This document shows positions 54,539 through 61,557 of a stretch of DNA of 64,000 nt, in pieces. Under the pieces are notes generated by a model. That model worked only from the letters and a program-made list of their open reading frames with translations. It searched no databases and was not told where the DNA came from. The DNA is from Cafeteria roenbergensis (Eukaryota > Sar > Bigyra > Bicosoecida > Cafeteriaceae). Each line of letters begins with the position of its first letter. Position 1 is the stretch's first letter. The position numbers and the translations under genes are program-made. The DNA lies in contig VLTN01000008.1 in assembly GCA_008330645.1 (NCBI GenBank), positions 682,001 to 746,000 on the forward strand, written 5' to 3'.

Positions 54539-54900
54539 TGCTTACCTGTGTGGGCGTTGAGAGGCCGCGTGCTGGTGAATAACTGATGCTGACCTAAATG
54601 GCTCAAGTTCGGCGCGGCCGGGACCGCACGGGGTCGCCCGAGGGACGGGAGGGAGGGGTCAAACGATCGAATCGAGCACACACGCACCACTCGGCGGCGC
54701 TTGCGTGCGACGGGCACGGGGTACGGCCGGTGAGCCCCACGCGGGGTCGAGCCGATATGCTTGCCCAGAGGGCGGGCATGCGAGCGGGTCGGATGGCCCG
54801 CGCTTGCCGTGGGGCAGAGCGGCCCGGGCTTGTTTCGGTGTCAGGAGTCGGCGGCCACTCAACTCAAGGGGACAGCAGCACGAGGCTTTCATCACAAACA
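54539..54900 (-). repeat. ~362-bp dispersed repeat, copy C (order X-Y, inverted)
   Basis: Read on the minus strand it starts TGTTTGTGATG at 54900, runs through block X with GACTCCTGACACCG, then block Y with GAACTTGAGCCATTTAGG, and ends at 54539. Same block order as copy B, opposite strand. Confidence 0.85.
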
Positions 54901-55185
54901 TGACCTCTATCCGCGAATATCAGGGGGAGACGGCGTGTGGCAGACGGGGCTCGTTTAGAGCCCCACAGCACGGCGAGCAGGGCCGAAGCGGCTCCGCCCG
55001 AGGACTGGGAGGGTTGGAGAAACGATCACCCAACGGCACGCGAAGTGCGCTCGGGCCGATGGTGGGTGCGTACCCGAGCAAGGTGGCCCGGTCGGCAGCT
55101 CGCGGGCCGGCCGCCGTTTGCAGAGCGCCGCCCACGATGTACGAGCGCAAGCATATATGCACGCGTCAAAGGTCAAACAACCGAC
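54901..55185. repeat. Possible diverged relative of the ~362-bp repeat
   Basis: On the minus strand a stretch around 54985-55030 (GATCGTTTCTCC, then CCCTCCCAGTCCTCGGGCGG) resembles the X/Y junction of copy C (GATCGTTTGACC, then CCCTCCCGTCCCTCGGGCGA). The rest is too diverged to align by eye. No gene is seen. Confidence 0.35.
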
Positions 55186-55490
55186 CCTTGGCTATTTAGG
55201 CTGAACGAGGTCATCGCCGAGGGACTGGCGACCCAGCTGATCTGGCAGACGCAGTACCTGCGACAGCAGGTGGAGCGCATGCGGTGAGCAGGGGCGGCTG
55301 AGTGGCGACTCGTTGCGTTGTGGTGGCAGTTGTCTGGCATAGGGCTTGGGACTTGGGACTTGGGATTGCGGGTTCGTGCGATCAGTGACTCATCGGGAAG
55401 ATGGCCTTGCTGGATTGGTTTTTATGAGTCTGTGAATCAAGTGTGCGGCATGGTGACACGAGTTTTCGCCTTCCTCCCAACGATGTTCAT
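55186..55490 (+). mobile_element. LINE-like element fragment (b), 3' end
   Basis: It encodes the last residues of the LINE protein (LNEVIAEGLATQLIWQTQYL, then RQQVERMR and stop) followed by a 3' untranslated region ending CCAACGATGTTCAT at 55490, the same 3' terminus as copies (c) and (d). It differs visibly more from (c) than (c) does from (d), so it looks older. It is 5' truncated, as is usual for LINEs. Confidence 0.85.
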
Positions 55491-55500
55491 TCCAAGGAAA

Positions 55501-56739
55501 TCACGTCACTGCTCCATCGCGCGGACGGCCGTAGGGGCATGCCGTGTTCTCAGCAAGTCCACCTGGTACTCGATTGCCAATATGCGCCCCTCGTTTGGAA
55601 GTATCCCATGAGGCGTCGAGTCTGGTCCAGGCCAAGCTCGCTGGTGGGTCAAGCCTCGCCACGTCAGAGGTGCTCTCAATGGAACTCAAGCCCATGCGAG
55701 CGATCAACTGAGTGAGAGCGATGACATCGTCGGATCCAGCCTCTGCACCGTCAGCCACGCCCTTAGCAGCCTTGGCCTCATCAGCGGCCTGAGCCTCGGA
55801 CGCGGCGGCGGCCTCGGACGCGGCGGCGGCCTCGGACGCAGCGGCGGCCTCAGCGGCGGCGGCCCGAGCGACGGCGGCGGCGTCGGACGCCGCAGCCTCA
55901 GCCTCGGACGCGGCGGCGGCCTCAGCGGCGGCGGCCCGAGCGACGGCGGCAGCCTCGGACGCCGCAGCCTCAGCCTCGGTCTCGGACGCGGCCTTAGCGG
56001 CGGCAGCGGCTGCGATGGCTTCGGCGCCGGCAGCTTCCTTCAGCGTCGTCGCCGTCCATAGCATGTCCGATGCAAGCTCGGATGCCTCCTCCGACGCGCG
56101 GGCCCCGTCGGCCGCGCTCAGCTCCTCGGCCCACTGCTGGGCAACGGCTGCCTGCCTGGCGGCACACCGGGCTGCGAAGGCTGCCTTCTCTGCCAGTCGC
56201 CCCGTGGCATCGGCAACAATCTCTTCAAGAGCGTCGGCAGCCTCCACAGGCTCGTCGCCTTCCGTGAACCAGTCCTTGTGGCACTGAGCTGAGCACACGT
56301 CCAAGCAGCGGCGAATAAGCTCGCGTCGGGCCTGAAAAAGGGTGACGGCCTTTGTCAAATGCAGCGCACTTGTAAGGGCCTCAAGAGCTTGCCGGAACGA
56401 GCCGCAGCGGACAACATGCTCGGACACCTTCTCGCCGGAAGCGTTGCTGCATCGGAGAAGGAACAGCGCGTCCGGGGCGCTGTAGGCCTTCCCCGGCTCC
56501 AGATCGTGCACCTCAACCTTAACCGCATTCGCGAAGCTTTCGCGGGCGCTCATGAAGCCGAGGTTATCGAGCTTGGTGCGCGGGCACCCTGGCGGAAAGC
56601 AGGGCCGAATGTCGCGAGACGGTTCCGGCGGCCACGCGGACGTCAACGCGGCCAGGCTACTTCCCTCGGGTGATCCTGTATCAGGACCGACACGAGACGC
56701 CGGGCTTGCTGCCGCCATTTCGGTGGCTGTGGTGCGCAA
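55501..56739 (-). CDS. Hypothetical protein with Ala/Glu/Ser-rich repeat helix
   Basis: This open frame of 412 codons has no family I recognise. Residues of about 65-240 look like a folded helical region, with CSNASGEKVSEHVVRCGSFR and several Cys (DVCSAQCHKDW). Residues of about 240-330 form an imperfect tandem repeat of 11-20-residue Ala/Ser/Glu units (EAAASEAAAVARAAAAEAAA type) likely to be one long helix or coiled coil. The C-terminus is mixed and ends 10 bp from the 3' end of LINE fragment (b), so the natural 3' end of the gene may have been altered by that insertion. An internal ATG before SARESFANAVKVEV is a plausible start. It is divergent from the next frame across 108 bp. It could be a gene, a remnant, or part of a larger mobile unit. 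Confidence 0.4.
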   Translation of the reverse strand: MRTTATEMAAASPASRVGPDTGSPEGSSLAALTSAWPPEPSRDIRPCFPPGCPRTKLDNLGFMSARESFANAVKVEVHDLEPGKAYSAPDALFLLRCSNASGEKVSEHVVRCGSFRQALEALTSALHLTKAVTLFQARRELIRRCLDVCSAQCHKDWFTEGDEPVEAADALEEIVADATGRLAEKAAFAARCAARQAAVAQQWAEELSAADGARASEEASELASDMLWTATTLKEAAGAEAIAAAAAAKAASETEAEAAASEAAAVARAAAAEAAAASEAEAAASDAAAVARAAAAEAAAASEAAAASEAAAASEAQAADEAKAAKGVADGAEAGSDDVIALTQLIARMGLSSIESTSDVARLDPPASLAWTRLDASWDTSKRGAHIGNRVPGGLAENTACPYGRPRDGAVT

Positions 56740-56847
56740 GGTGGAATTGAATGCGTTGGAACTTTCGAGCGCGGCAGAGCCGCCGAGGTTGCGCGCCTGA
56801 AACCTGGCGTTTGTCAGCCGTGGTCAAGACAACCCCGCACAGCACGC

Positions 56848-57537
56848 ATGGCGTTCCCCTGGCTCCACGATTGGGTCGGCAAGACTCTCAAGCTCCGCCT
56901 CCCTCGATGCCATTCGGATGACATTGACGCGCAGGCGCTCGTAGGCGGCACGCCGGAAAGGTTGGCCCGCAATGACTTGGTCTTGAACCATGCCCGTTCC
57001 AAAACAGCTCATCTCCATGTCGTTCTGGCCGTCGACGCCGACTGCGTCCTGATTGCGCCGATCCGAAGCGCTGCTTTGGCTCGCGGACTTTGTGAGACCT
57101 GCAACGATGGGACAGCTGGCGCCGAGAATCGACACCTTCTTTGGGCGGCCGCTGAGGTCCTGGAGGTGAGCCGTCCAATGCACGCACTGCTGGAACGCAA
57201 GGACCAGTATTGGAGCACCGGCGCGGTGAAGACGGCCGCGGCCCTGACTCCAGCTCTTAGGGACAACCTCAGGGTTGCCCTGGGCAAGATTTGCAGCGTC
57301 ATTCGCCGGACCCTAGAAGTTGCCAGCGGCGCAACGCGTGAAGCCGCCGACGCCGCCGCTGTCAAAGCCTTCATGTCAGGCGCCAGCGCCTGGGTTCCCA
57401 AGCGCCTGTCAGGGCGTTTGGTGCCGCTTTGCCGGAGCACGCCGCTGCCAGGGACGGCATTGAAGTTGTCGACGAGTCTGCGCAAGTCCGGCGGGTGGAC
57501 GGCCTACGTTTCACTGACGGAGCCGGAATTAGAATGA
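56848..57537 (+). CDS. Hypothetical protein, probably 3'-truncated by a LINE
   Basis: This open frame of 229 codons has no recognised domain. It starts MAFPWLHDWVGKTLKLRLPR and includes CETCNDGTAGAENRHLLWAA, with two Cys in a CxxC pair. The stop codon is formed exactly at the junction with the LINE (c) 3' end, which begins at 57534, so the original reading frame probably continued. Codon use is like host genes. The pairing with the divergent frame at 55501-56739 suggests a shared promoter at 56740-56847. Confidence 0.4.
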   Translation: MAFPWLHDWVGKTLKLRLPRCHSDDIDAQALVGGTPERLARNDLVLNHARSKTAHLHVVLAVDADCVLIAPIRSAALARGLCETCNDGTAGAENRHLLWAAAEVLEVSRPMHALLERKDQYWSTGAVKTAAALTPALRDNLRVALGKICSVIRRTLEVASGATREAADAAAVKAFMSGASAWVPKRLSGRLVPLCRSTPLPGTALKLSTSLRKSGGWTAYVSLTEPELE

Positions 57538-58509
57538 ACATCGTTGGGGGGGTCGAAAACTCGCGTAACCATGCCACACACTCGATTCACAGACTCACCA
57601 ATCACCAATCCAGCAACTCCATCACCGATGAGTCACAAACCGCGCCAAACCCACAATCCCAAGTCTCAAGTCCCAGATCACTCCCATCACACTGCCACGA
57701 GTCGCCACTCAGCCGCCCCTGCTCACCGCATGCGCTCCACCTGCTGTCGCAGGTACTGCGTCTGCCCGATCAGCTGGGTCGCCAGTCCCTTGGCGATGAC
57801 CTCGTTCAGCCTCGACAGCCAGCGGAAGGCCCAGCGCGCACGCTCCCTCGGCCGGTCGCCGAAGGCCGTGTCCGCCACCTTCTTGAGGAAGGCGAAGGCC
57901 GCCGGTCCCATGCGTCCCGTGGTCGTGATGACGAAGGGCACAATGGAGCTCAAGTTGTCCTTTGTAGCTGAGCTCTTCTTGTACTCCCTCATCTTGTCAT
58001 TCTCACGGCGCTCGAGAAAGGCGTCCATGTTCTGCAGGCCCTGCGTCACGTAGGACTTGCTTACCGCCGAGGTGATCTGCACGTCGACGAGACAGGTGGT
58101 CTCGAAGTCGACGTGCACCCGCAGGTCCGGTCGCTTGCGCGCGGCCTCGCTGGACCCCGGCTGGGACCCGAAGCGCGTCTGCCCGTCCTGCCAGCTGGAG
58201 GGCTCCACCACCGACTGTAGCCCCGCCGAGCGCACCGCCGCGTGCAGGACGTCGCGGACGTCGTTGTGCGCCCGGATGGTGGAGCCCTTGCCGCAGCGGC
58301 AACGCGCCAGGTGGTGCGCCACGCCCGAGACCCCGCCGATGTGGACGGTGCCTCTCGCGGTGGTGTCCCGCTGCACGCACGCGCAGTTGATCGACACGCC
58401 GTCCGGCACCACGTGGTCGGCCTCGGAGGCTCCGATGCGGTAGCGGGTGACCACCGCGAACTCCTCGTCTGTGAGCCCGCGGGGCCCCATCATCCTGTTG
58501 CAGAGCCAG
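57534..58509 (-). mobile_element. LINE-like retroelement fragment (c) with endonuclease-like C-terminal domain
   Basis: The minus-strand reading frame (58509 to 57723) encodes the last 260-odd residues of a retroelement protein. A CACVQRD ... HHLARCRCG cysteine/histidine cluster is followed by RAHNDVRDVLHAAVRSAGL. Then come a conserved E, RPDLRVHVDF and LVDVQITS, a pattern like the PD-(D/E)xK restriction-like endonuclease at the C-terminus of R2/NeSL-type LINEs. The polymerase part is absent (5' truncated). A 3' UTR of about 190 bp ends CCAACGATGTTCAT. The right edge abuts the 3' end of copy (d), giving a head-to-tail pair. Assignment to the R2-like group is an inference from the motif pattern. 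Confidence 0.75.
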
Positions 58510-58906
58510 ATGAACATCGTTGGGGGGGGTCGAAAACTCGCGTAACCATGCCACACACTCGATTCACAGACTCACCAATCACCAATCCAGCAACTCCATC
58601 ACCGATGAGTCACAAACCGCGCCAAACCCATAATCCCAAGTCTCAAGTCCCAGATCACTCCCATCACACTGCCACGAGTCACCAATCAGCCGCCCCTGCT
58701 CACCGCATACGCTCCACCTGCTGTCGCAGGTACTGCGTCTGCCCGATCAGCTGGGTCGCCAGTCCCTTGGCGATGACCTCGTTCAGCCTCGACAGCCAGC
58801 GAAAGGCCCAGCGCGCACGCTCCCTCGGCCGGTCACCAAAGGCCGTGTCCGCCACCTTCTTGAGGAAGGCGAAGGCCGCCGGTCCCATGCGTCCCGTGGT
58901 CGTGAT
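58510..58906 (-). mobile_element. LINE-like retroelement fragment (d)
   Basis: It is almost identical to the 3' part of copy (c), including the 3' UTR, with a few differences (for example CATAATCCC for CACAATCCC). It is read on the minus strand toward 58510. Homology stops at 58906, after GTGGTCGTGAT; copy (c) continues GACGAAGGGC, whereas here the virus-like element begins. Copy (d) therefore probably continues on the far side of that element, outside the window. Confidence 0.85.
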
Positions 58907-59036
58907 TGTTATAGTTTAATATATTTCTGGATATGATGATATTTCAGCGCGGCCAAAAATGTGTGTATAGTACTATACACACATTTTTGGCCGCGCTGAA
59001 ATATCATCATATCCAGAAATATATTAAACTATAACA
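58907..59036. repeat. Perfect 130-bp palindrome at the element boundary
   Basis: Two 65-bp arms are exact reverse complements with no spacer; the centre is GTATAGT/ACTATAC between 58971 and 58972. Outer ends are TGTTATAG and CTATAACA. The left edge coincides to the base with the loss of homology between LINE copies (c) and (d). Both sides are flanked by GTGAT (58902-58906 and 59037-59041), as if it were an insertion with a 5-bp target duplication. Confidence 0.95.
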
Positions 59037-59090
59037 GTGATTTTTCTCTGAATATATTGAAAACAGTGAAATATATTTGCCAAAATATGT

Positions 59091-59305
59091 GTATAGTACT
59101 TATCGACGTCGATAAGTACCTATAAGTACCTGGGAAATTCTCAGCAAGCATTACGGGATAAAAATTATCCAATGTTGCCAAAAAAGTCAGCGGGTAAACA
59201 AAATGTATGTATAGTACTTATCGACGTCGATAAGTACCTGGGAAATTCTCAGCAAGCATTGCCTGCTAAAAATTATCCAATGTTGCCAAAAAAGTCAACG
59301 GGTAA
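59091..59305. repeat. Two direct repeats each containing a 24-bp perfect palindrome
   Basis: Copy 1 (59091-59197) and copy 2 (59209-59305) start GTATAGTACTTATCGACG and end CGGGTAA, 118 bp apart; copy 1 has an extra 10 bp (TATAAGTACC). The palindromes at 59096-59119 and 59214-59237 are centred on CGACG/TCG. The leading GTGTATAGTACT-like motif also forms the centre of the 130-bp palindrome, so the element end is built of related subrepeats. Confidence 0.92.
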
Positions 59306-59429
59306 TTATCCCCATGCTGTACAGCGATTTTTGCAATAATTGGTTGAAAGCCATGGGGTACCCCCCATGGGTTCAGTGCAATTTCGGGTATTATTGCTCT
59401 GTGGGAGCATTTTGAGGATTAGTGGGTGG

Positions 59430-59476
59430 TGCCCGGCAATCCATTTTTCTCTATAGTAAAACTGGATTGCCGGGCA
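59430..59476. terminator. Hairpin 3' of the unknown minus-strand gene
   Basis: The arms TGCCCGGCAATCCA (59430-59443) and its exact reverse complement (59463-59476) enclose a 19-nt AT-rich loop. It lies 27 bp beyond the stop of the gene ending at 59504, so a 3'-end signal or the inner edge of the terminal repeat region are both possible. Confidence 0.6.
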
Positions 59477-59503
59477 GGGGCTCTTATCATCTTGTACACC
59501 ATT

Positions 59504-60217
59504 TCAGACTACACAGGTGTTGCTACCCATAGTCTTACCACGCGGCATATTATAAACAACACATTGCCAACTTGATGTATTACCCCATGACGGAGCATAC
59601 ACACCCTTGTGCCAGCGGCAAAACAGACCACCAAAGTAAATGTGTTCGACGTCGCGTGACTTCACACGATCCTCATTTTCCAGTTCAAGGAGGGCGTCCA
59701 GCACCTCACGATGTGAAAAGGTCTCTCCATACTTCTTTTTAAACGTCTTCGTAGTGATGTAGCCCAGAGTTAGGATGTGGTACGGAAACGCTTCACTGTC
59801 CAAGTCTTCGTCAGTTACATCCCGGATAGTGTGATTTTCTACAATCCCCAGGTCTTTAAAGGTCACACCTCGAATTGGCGCACCATCCTTTGCTCGTTCG
59901 TGCTGAAAATATTCACTTACCGGCTCCGTATCTGTGTCAACAACAGCCTTGAATACCCAATCCCTCATAATTGTCATTGGCACGGCGATACGCTGTCCAT
60001 TTTTGGCTCTCATAACAACTGGCATTGTACTTCTACTGTAGTCAGATATTAAAATACATAACGTTTTACAACTTGTCCAGGCATAAACAACCCCAAGGGG
60101 TTCAGGGAAATCTGGGGGTTCTTGTGTCCAAGATAATGGTAAGTGCTGCCAACTGTCTTTTACATCATCACTGTTCTCTATTCCGTAATATGATTCATAA
60201 TGAAAAACTATGCACAC
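59504..60217 (-). CDS. Element-encoded protein of unknown function
   Basis: This open frame of 237 codons in the virus-like element is AT-richer than host genes. I recognise no family. The middle part has AKNGQRIAVPMTIMRDWVF; the C-terminal third has a helix-rich stretch FSHREVLDALLELENEDRV followed by a Cys/Trp-containing segment (GGLFCRWHKGVYAP), which could be a winged-helix-like fold, but that is a guess. No signal peptide or membrane span is evident. It is divergent from the next gene, with an inverted-repeat element in the shared upstream region. Confidence 0.55.
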   Translation of the reverse strand: MCIVFHYESYYGIENSDDVKDSWQHLPLSWTQEPPDFPEPLGVVYAWTSCKTLCILISDYSRSTMPVVMRAKNGQRIAVPMTIMRDWVFKAVVDTDTEPVSEYFQHERAKDGAPIRGVTFKDLGIVENHTIRDVTDEDLDSEAFPYHILTLGYITTKTFKKKYGETFSHREVLDALLELENEDRVKSRDVEHIYFGGLFCRWHKGVYAPSWGNTSSWQCVVYNMPRGKTMGSNTCVV

Positions 60218-60276
60218 ATCCTGTTCATCAGTGCAGTGTGTCTACTTGTAAAATTGTATTGTGTCTGATATAAGTT

Positions 60277-60404
60277 CAATTTATCTTAGTGGTCAAGTGG
60301 TCAACTCAAACCCAGTTTCAAATCCGATCTGAAATTTGAAATACTGTACTTCTGAGACCTAGGTATCCATAATGAGTCGACCACTTGACCACTAAGATAA
60401 ATTG
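60277..60404 (-). repeat. Small inverted-repeat (MITE-like) element, copy 1
   Basis: This 128-bp unit has 32-bp terminal inverted repeats (CAATTTATCTTAGTGGTCAA at the outside; one mismatch between arms). It is the reverse orientation of copy 3 and the same length. It sits between the divergent genes at 59504-60217 and 60445-60819. Confidence 0.85.
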
Positions 60405-60444
60405 ATATTAGTTCCATAGCCTCTAAAAAGGCACAATAACTAAT

Positions 60445-60819
60445 ATGGCTTCTCCTCTTCGCGAAGGCGTTCCCCCTGTTGAAAAGTTTCTTGCATGGGG
60501 CTTTACCAACTTCAATGCGCTAGTATCAACTTGCTTCCTAAACACGATGATGCGGGACTATGGAACGATGACACCTGAGAAGAAGTACTTGAAAAAGCAT
60601 ATGGCTGAGTACAACTTCTCTCAACATCAAGCCAATATTCTAGCAAGGGCTTACAGACTGATTAAAAAGCGGGAGTATGCTCGTATTGTGCAAGACATGG
60701 GCAGGGTAGCGCTTGTAAGAAATTTGAAGGATGTAAAATCCAAGCAGCCAGTATACTTTATGAACCATATCACAATGGAACTAAAATCAAAGAAGGATGT
60801 AACACACACAGTAATGTAG
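60445..60819 (+). CDS. Element-encoded protein of unknown function
   Basis: This open frame of 124 codons begins MASPLREGVPPVEKFLAWGF. It is mostly helical, Lys/Arg-rich and without Cys clusters beyond one residue, and the centre (HMAEYNFSQHQANILARAYR) looks like a helix-turn-helix-sized unit. No family is recognised. It is the first rightward gene after the divergent spacer, and its start follows an AT-rich leader. A short basic DNA-binding or virion protein would both fit. Confidence 0.5.
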   Translation: MASPLREGVPPVEKFLAWGFTNFNALVSTCFLNTMMRDYGTMTPEKKYLKKHMAEYNFSQHQANILARAYRLIKKREYARIVQDMGRVALVRNLKDVKSKQPVYFMNHITMELKSKKDVTHTVM

Positions 60820-60855
60820 TTATATTATGCACAGTATCATTTTCTACTCTAAGTT

Positions 60856-61042
60856 CAATTTATCTTAGTGGTAGTGGATCAGGTCTCAGTATTTCAAATT
60901 TCAGATCGGATTTGAAACTGGGTTTGAGTCAACTCATTATGGATACCTGCACAGTCTCACTCTAAGTATCAGGAGTGGTTCAAATTTCAGATCGGATTTG
61001 AAACTGGGTTTGAGTTGACCACTTGACCACTAAGATAAATTG
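60856..61042 (+). repeat. Small inverted-repeat (MITE-like) element, copy 2 with internal duplication
   Basis: It has the same outer sequence as copies 1 and 3 but is 187 bp long, because the internal segment TTTCAGATCGGATTTGAAAC with its flank is present twice. The left terminal repeat is partly altered. It lies in the spacer after 60819. Confidence 0.8.
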
Positions 61043-61143
61043 ATATTAGGGAAAAGATACATTGTAGAGCAAACAACGAAAAGGTGTTGTGTTTTTCCAT
61101 CCTTCGTAGTATTATTTACAGGTAAAGAAGTCTGATATAAGTT

Positions 61144-61271
61144 CAATTTATCTTAGTGGTCAAGTGGTCAACTCATTATGGATACCTAGGTCTCAGAAGT
61201 ACAGGATTTCAAATTTCAGATCGGATTTGAAACTGGGTTTGAGTTGACCACTTGACCACTAAGATAAATTG
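61144..61271 (+). repeat. Small inverted-repeat (MITE-like) element, copy 3
   Basis: This 128-bp copy has terminal inverted repeats ending CTAAGATAAATTG and is a reverse complement of copy 1 over almost its whole length. The left flank TCTGATATAAGTT is shared with copy 1, so the mobile or duplicated unit may extend slightly beyond the inverted repeats. It lies 38 bp before the next start codon. Confidence 0.85.
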
Positions 61272-61309
61272 AATTATAATATCCCGGACAGTGATAGGTA
61301 CAATCAAAA

Positions 61310-61501
61310 ATGAAGTTCTTTAATTGTGGCTCTAATGGTGATTTCCGTTATGCTAGGCTCCCAACATTCAATGGCTATGAAGCGGGAAAGGATGGTGAGT
61401 GCGCAAAATGGTTGGCAAAGAGATTCGATACCCCGATTACAGATATGGAATGTGCAGATTGGATGGGCAAAAGATACAATTCAGCAATTCACCATATGTA
61501 A
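61310..61501 (+). CDS. Short ankyrin-like frame in the element
   Basis: This open frame of 63 codons contains two short units, ECAKWLAKRFDTPI and ECADWMGKRYNSAI, that resemble the second helix of the ankyrin repeats in the next gene (CAKWIVERYDVDIYA). It may be a small paralogue or a remnant of that family. It ends 19 bp before a hairpin. Confidence 0.4.
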   Translation: MKFFNCGSNGDFRYARLPTFNGYEAGKDGECAKWLAKRFDTPITDMECADWMGKRYNSAIHHM

Positions 61502-61519
61502 GATAAATTGCTAATGCGG

Positions 61520-61548
61520 TTGCCGAGGAAATAACGTTTCCTCGGCAA
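61520..61548. terminator. Perfect 12-bp stem hairpin between two element genes
   Basis: The arms TTGCCGAGGAAA and TTTCCTCGGCAA are separated by a 5-nt loop. It lies between the stop at 61501 and the ATG at 61558, so it may end the upstream transcript or mark the downstream leader. Confidence 0.6.
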
Positions 61549-61557
61549 TGGTAGAAG

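Noticed and set aside
46580-54900. Interpretation of the permuted repeats as the split repeats of one tyrosine-recombinase retroelement
   Set aside because: Host genes, including an intact Qa-SNARE, lie between the copies and no reverse transcriptase or tyrosine recombinase is seen.
55186-58906. LINE fragments (b) and (c) as inverted termini of one large element
   Set aside because: They differ clearly in divergence and length and both are typical 5'-truncated LINE 3' ends, so two independent insertions are simpler.
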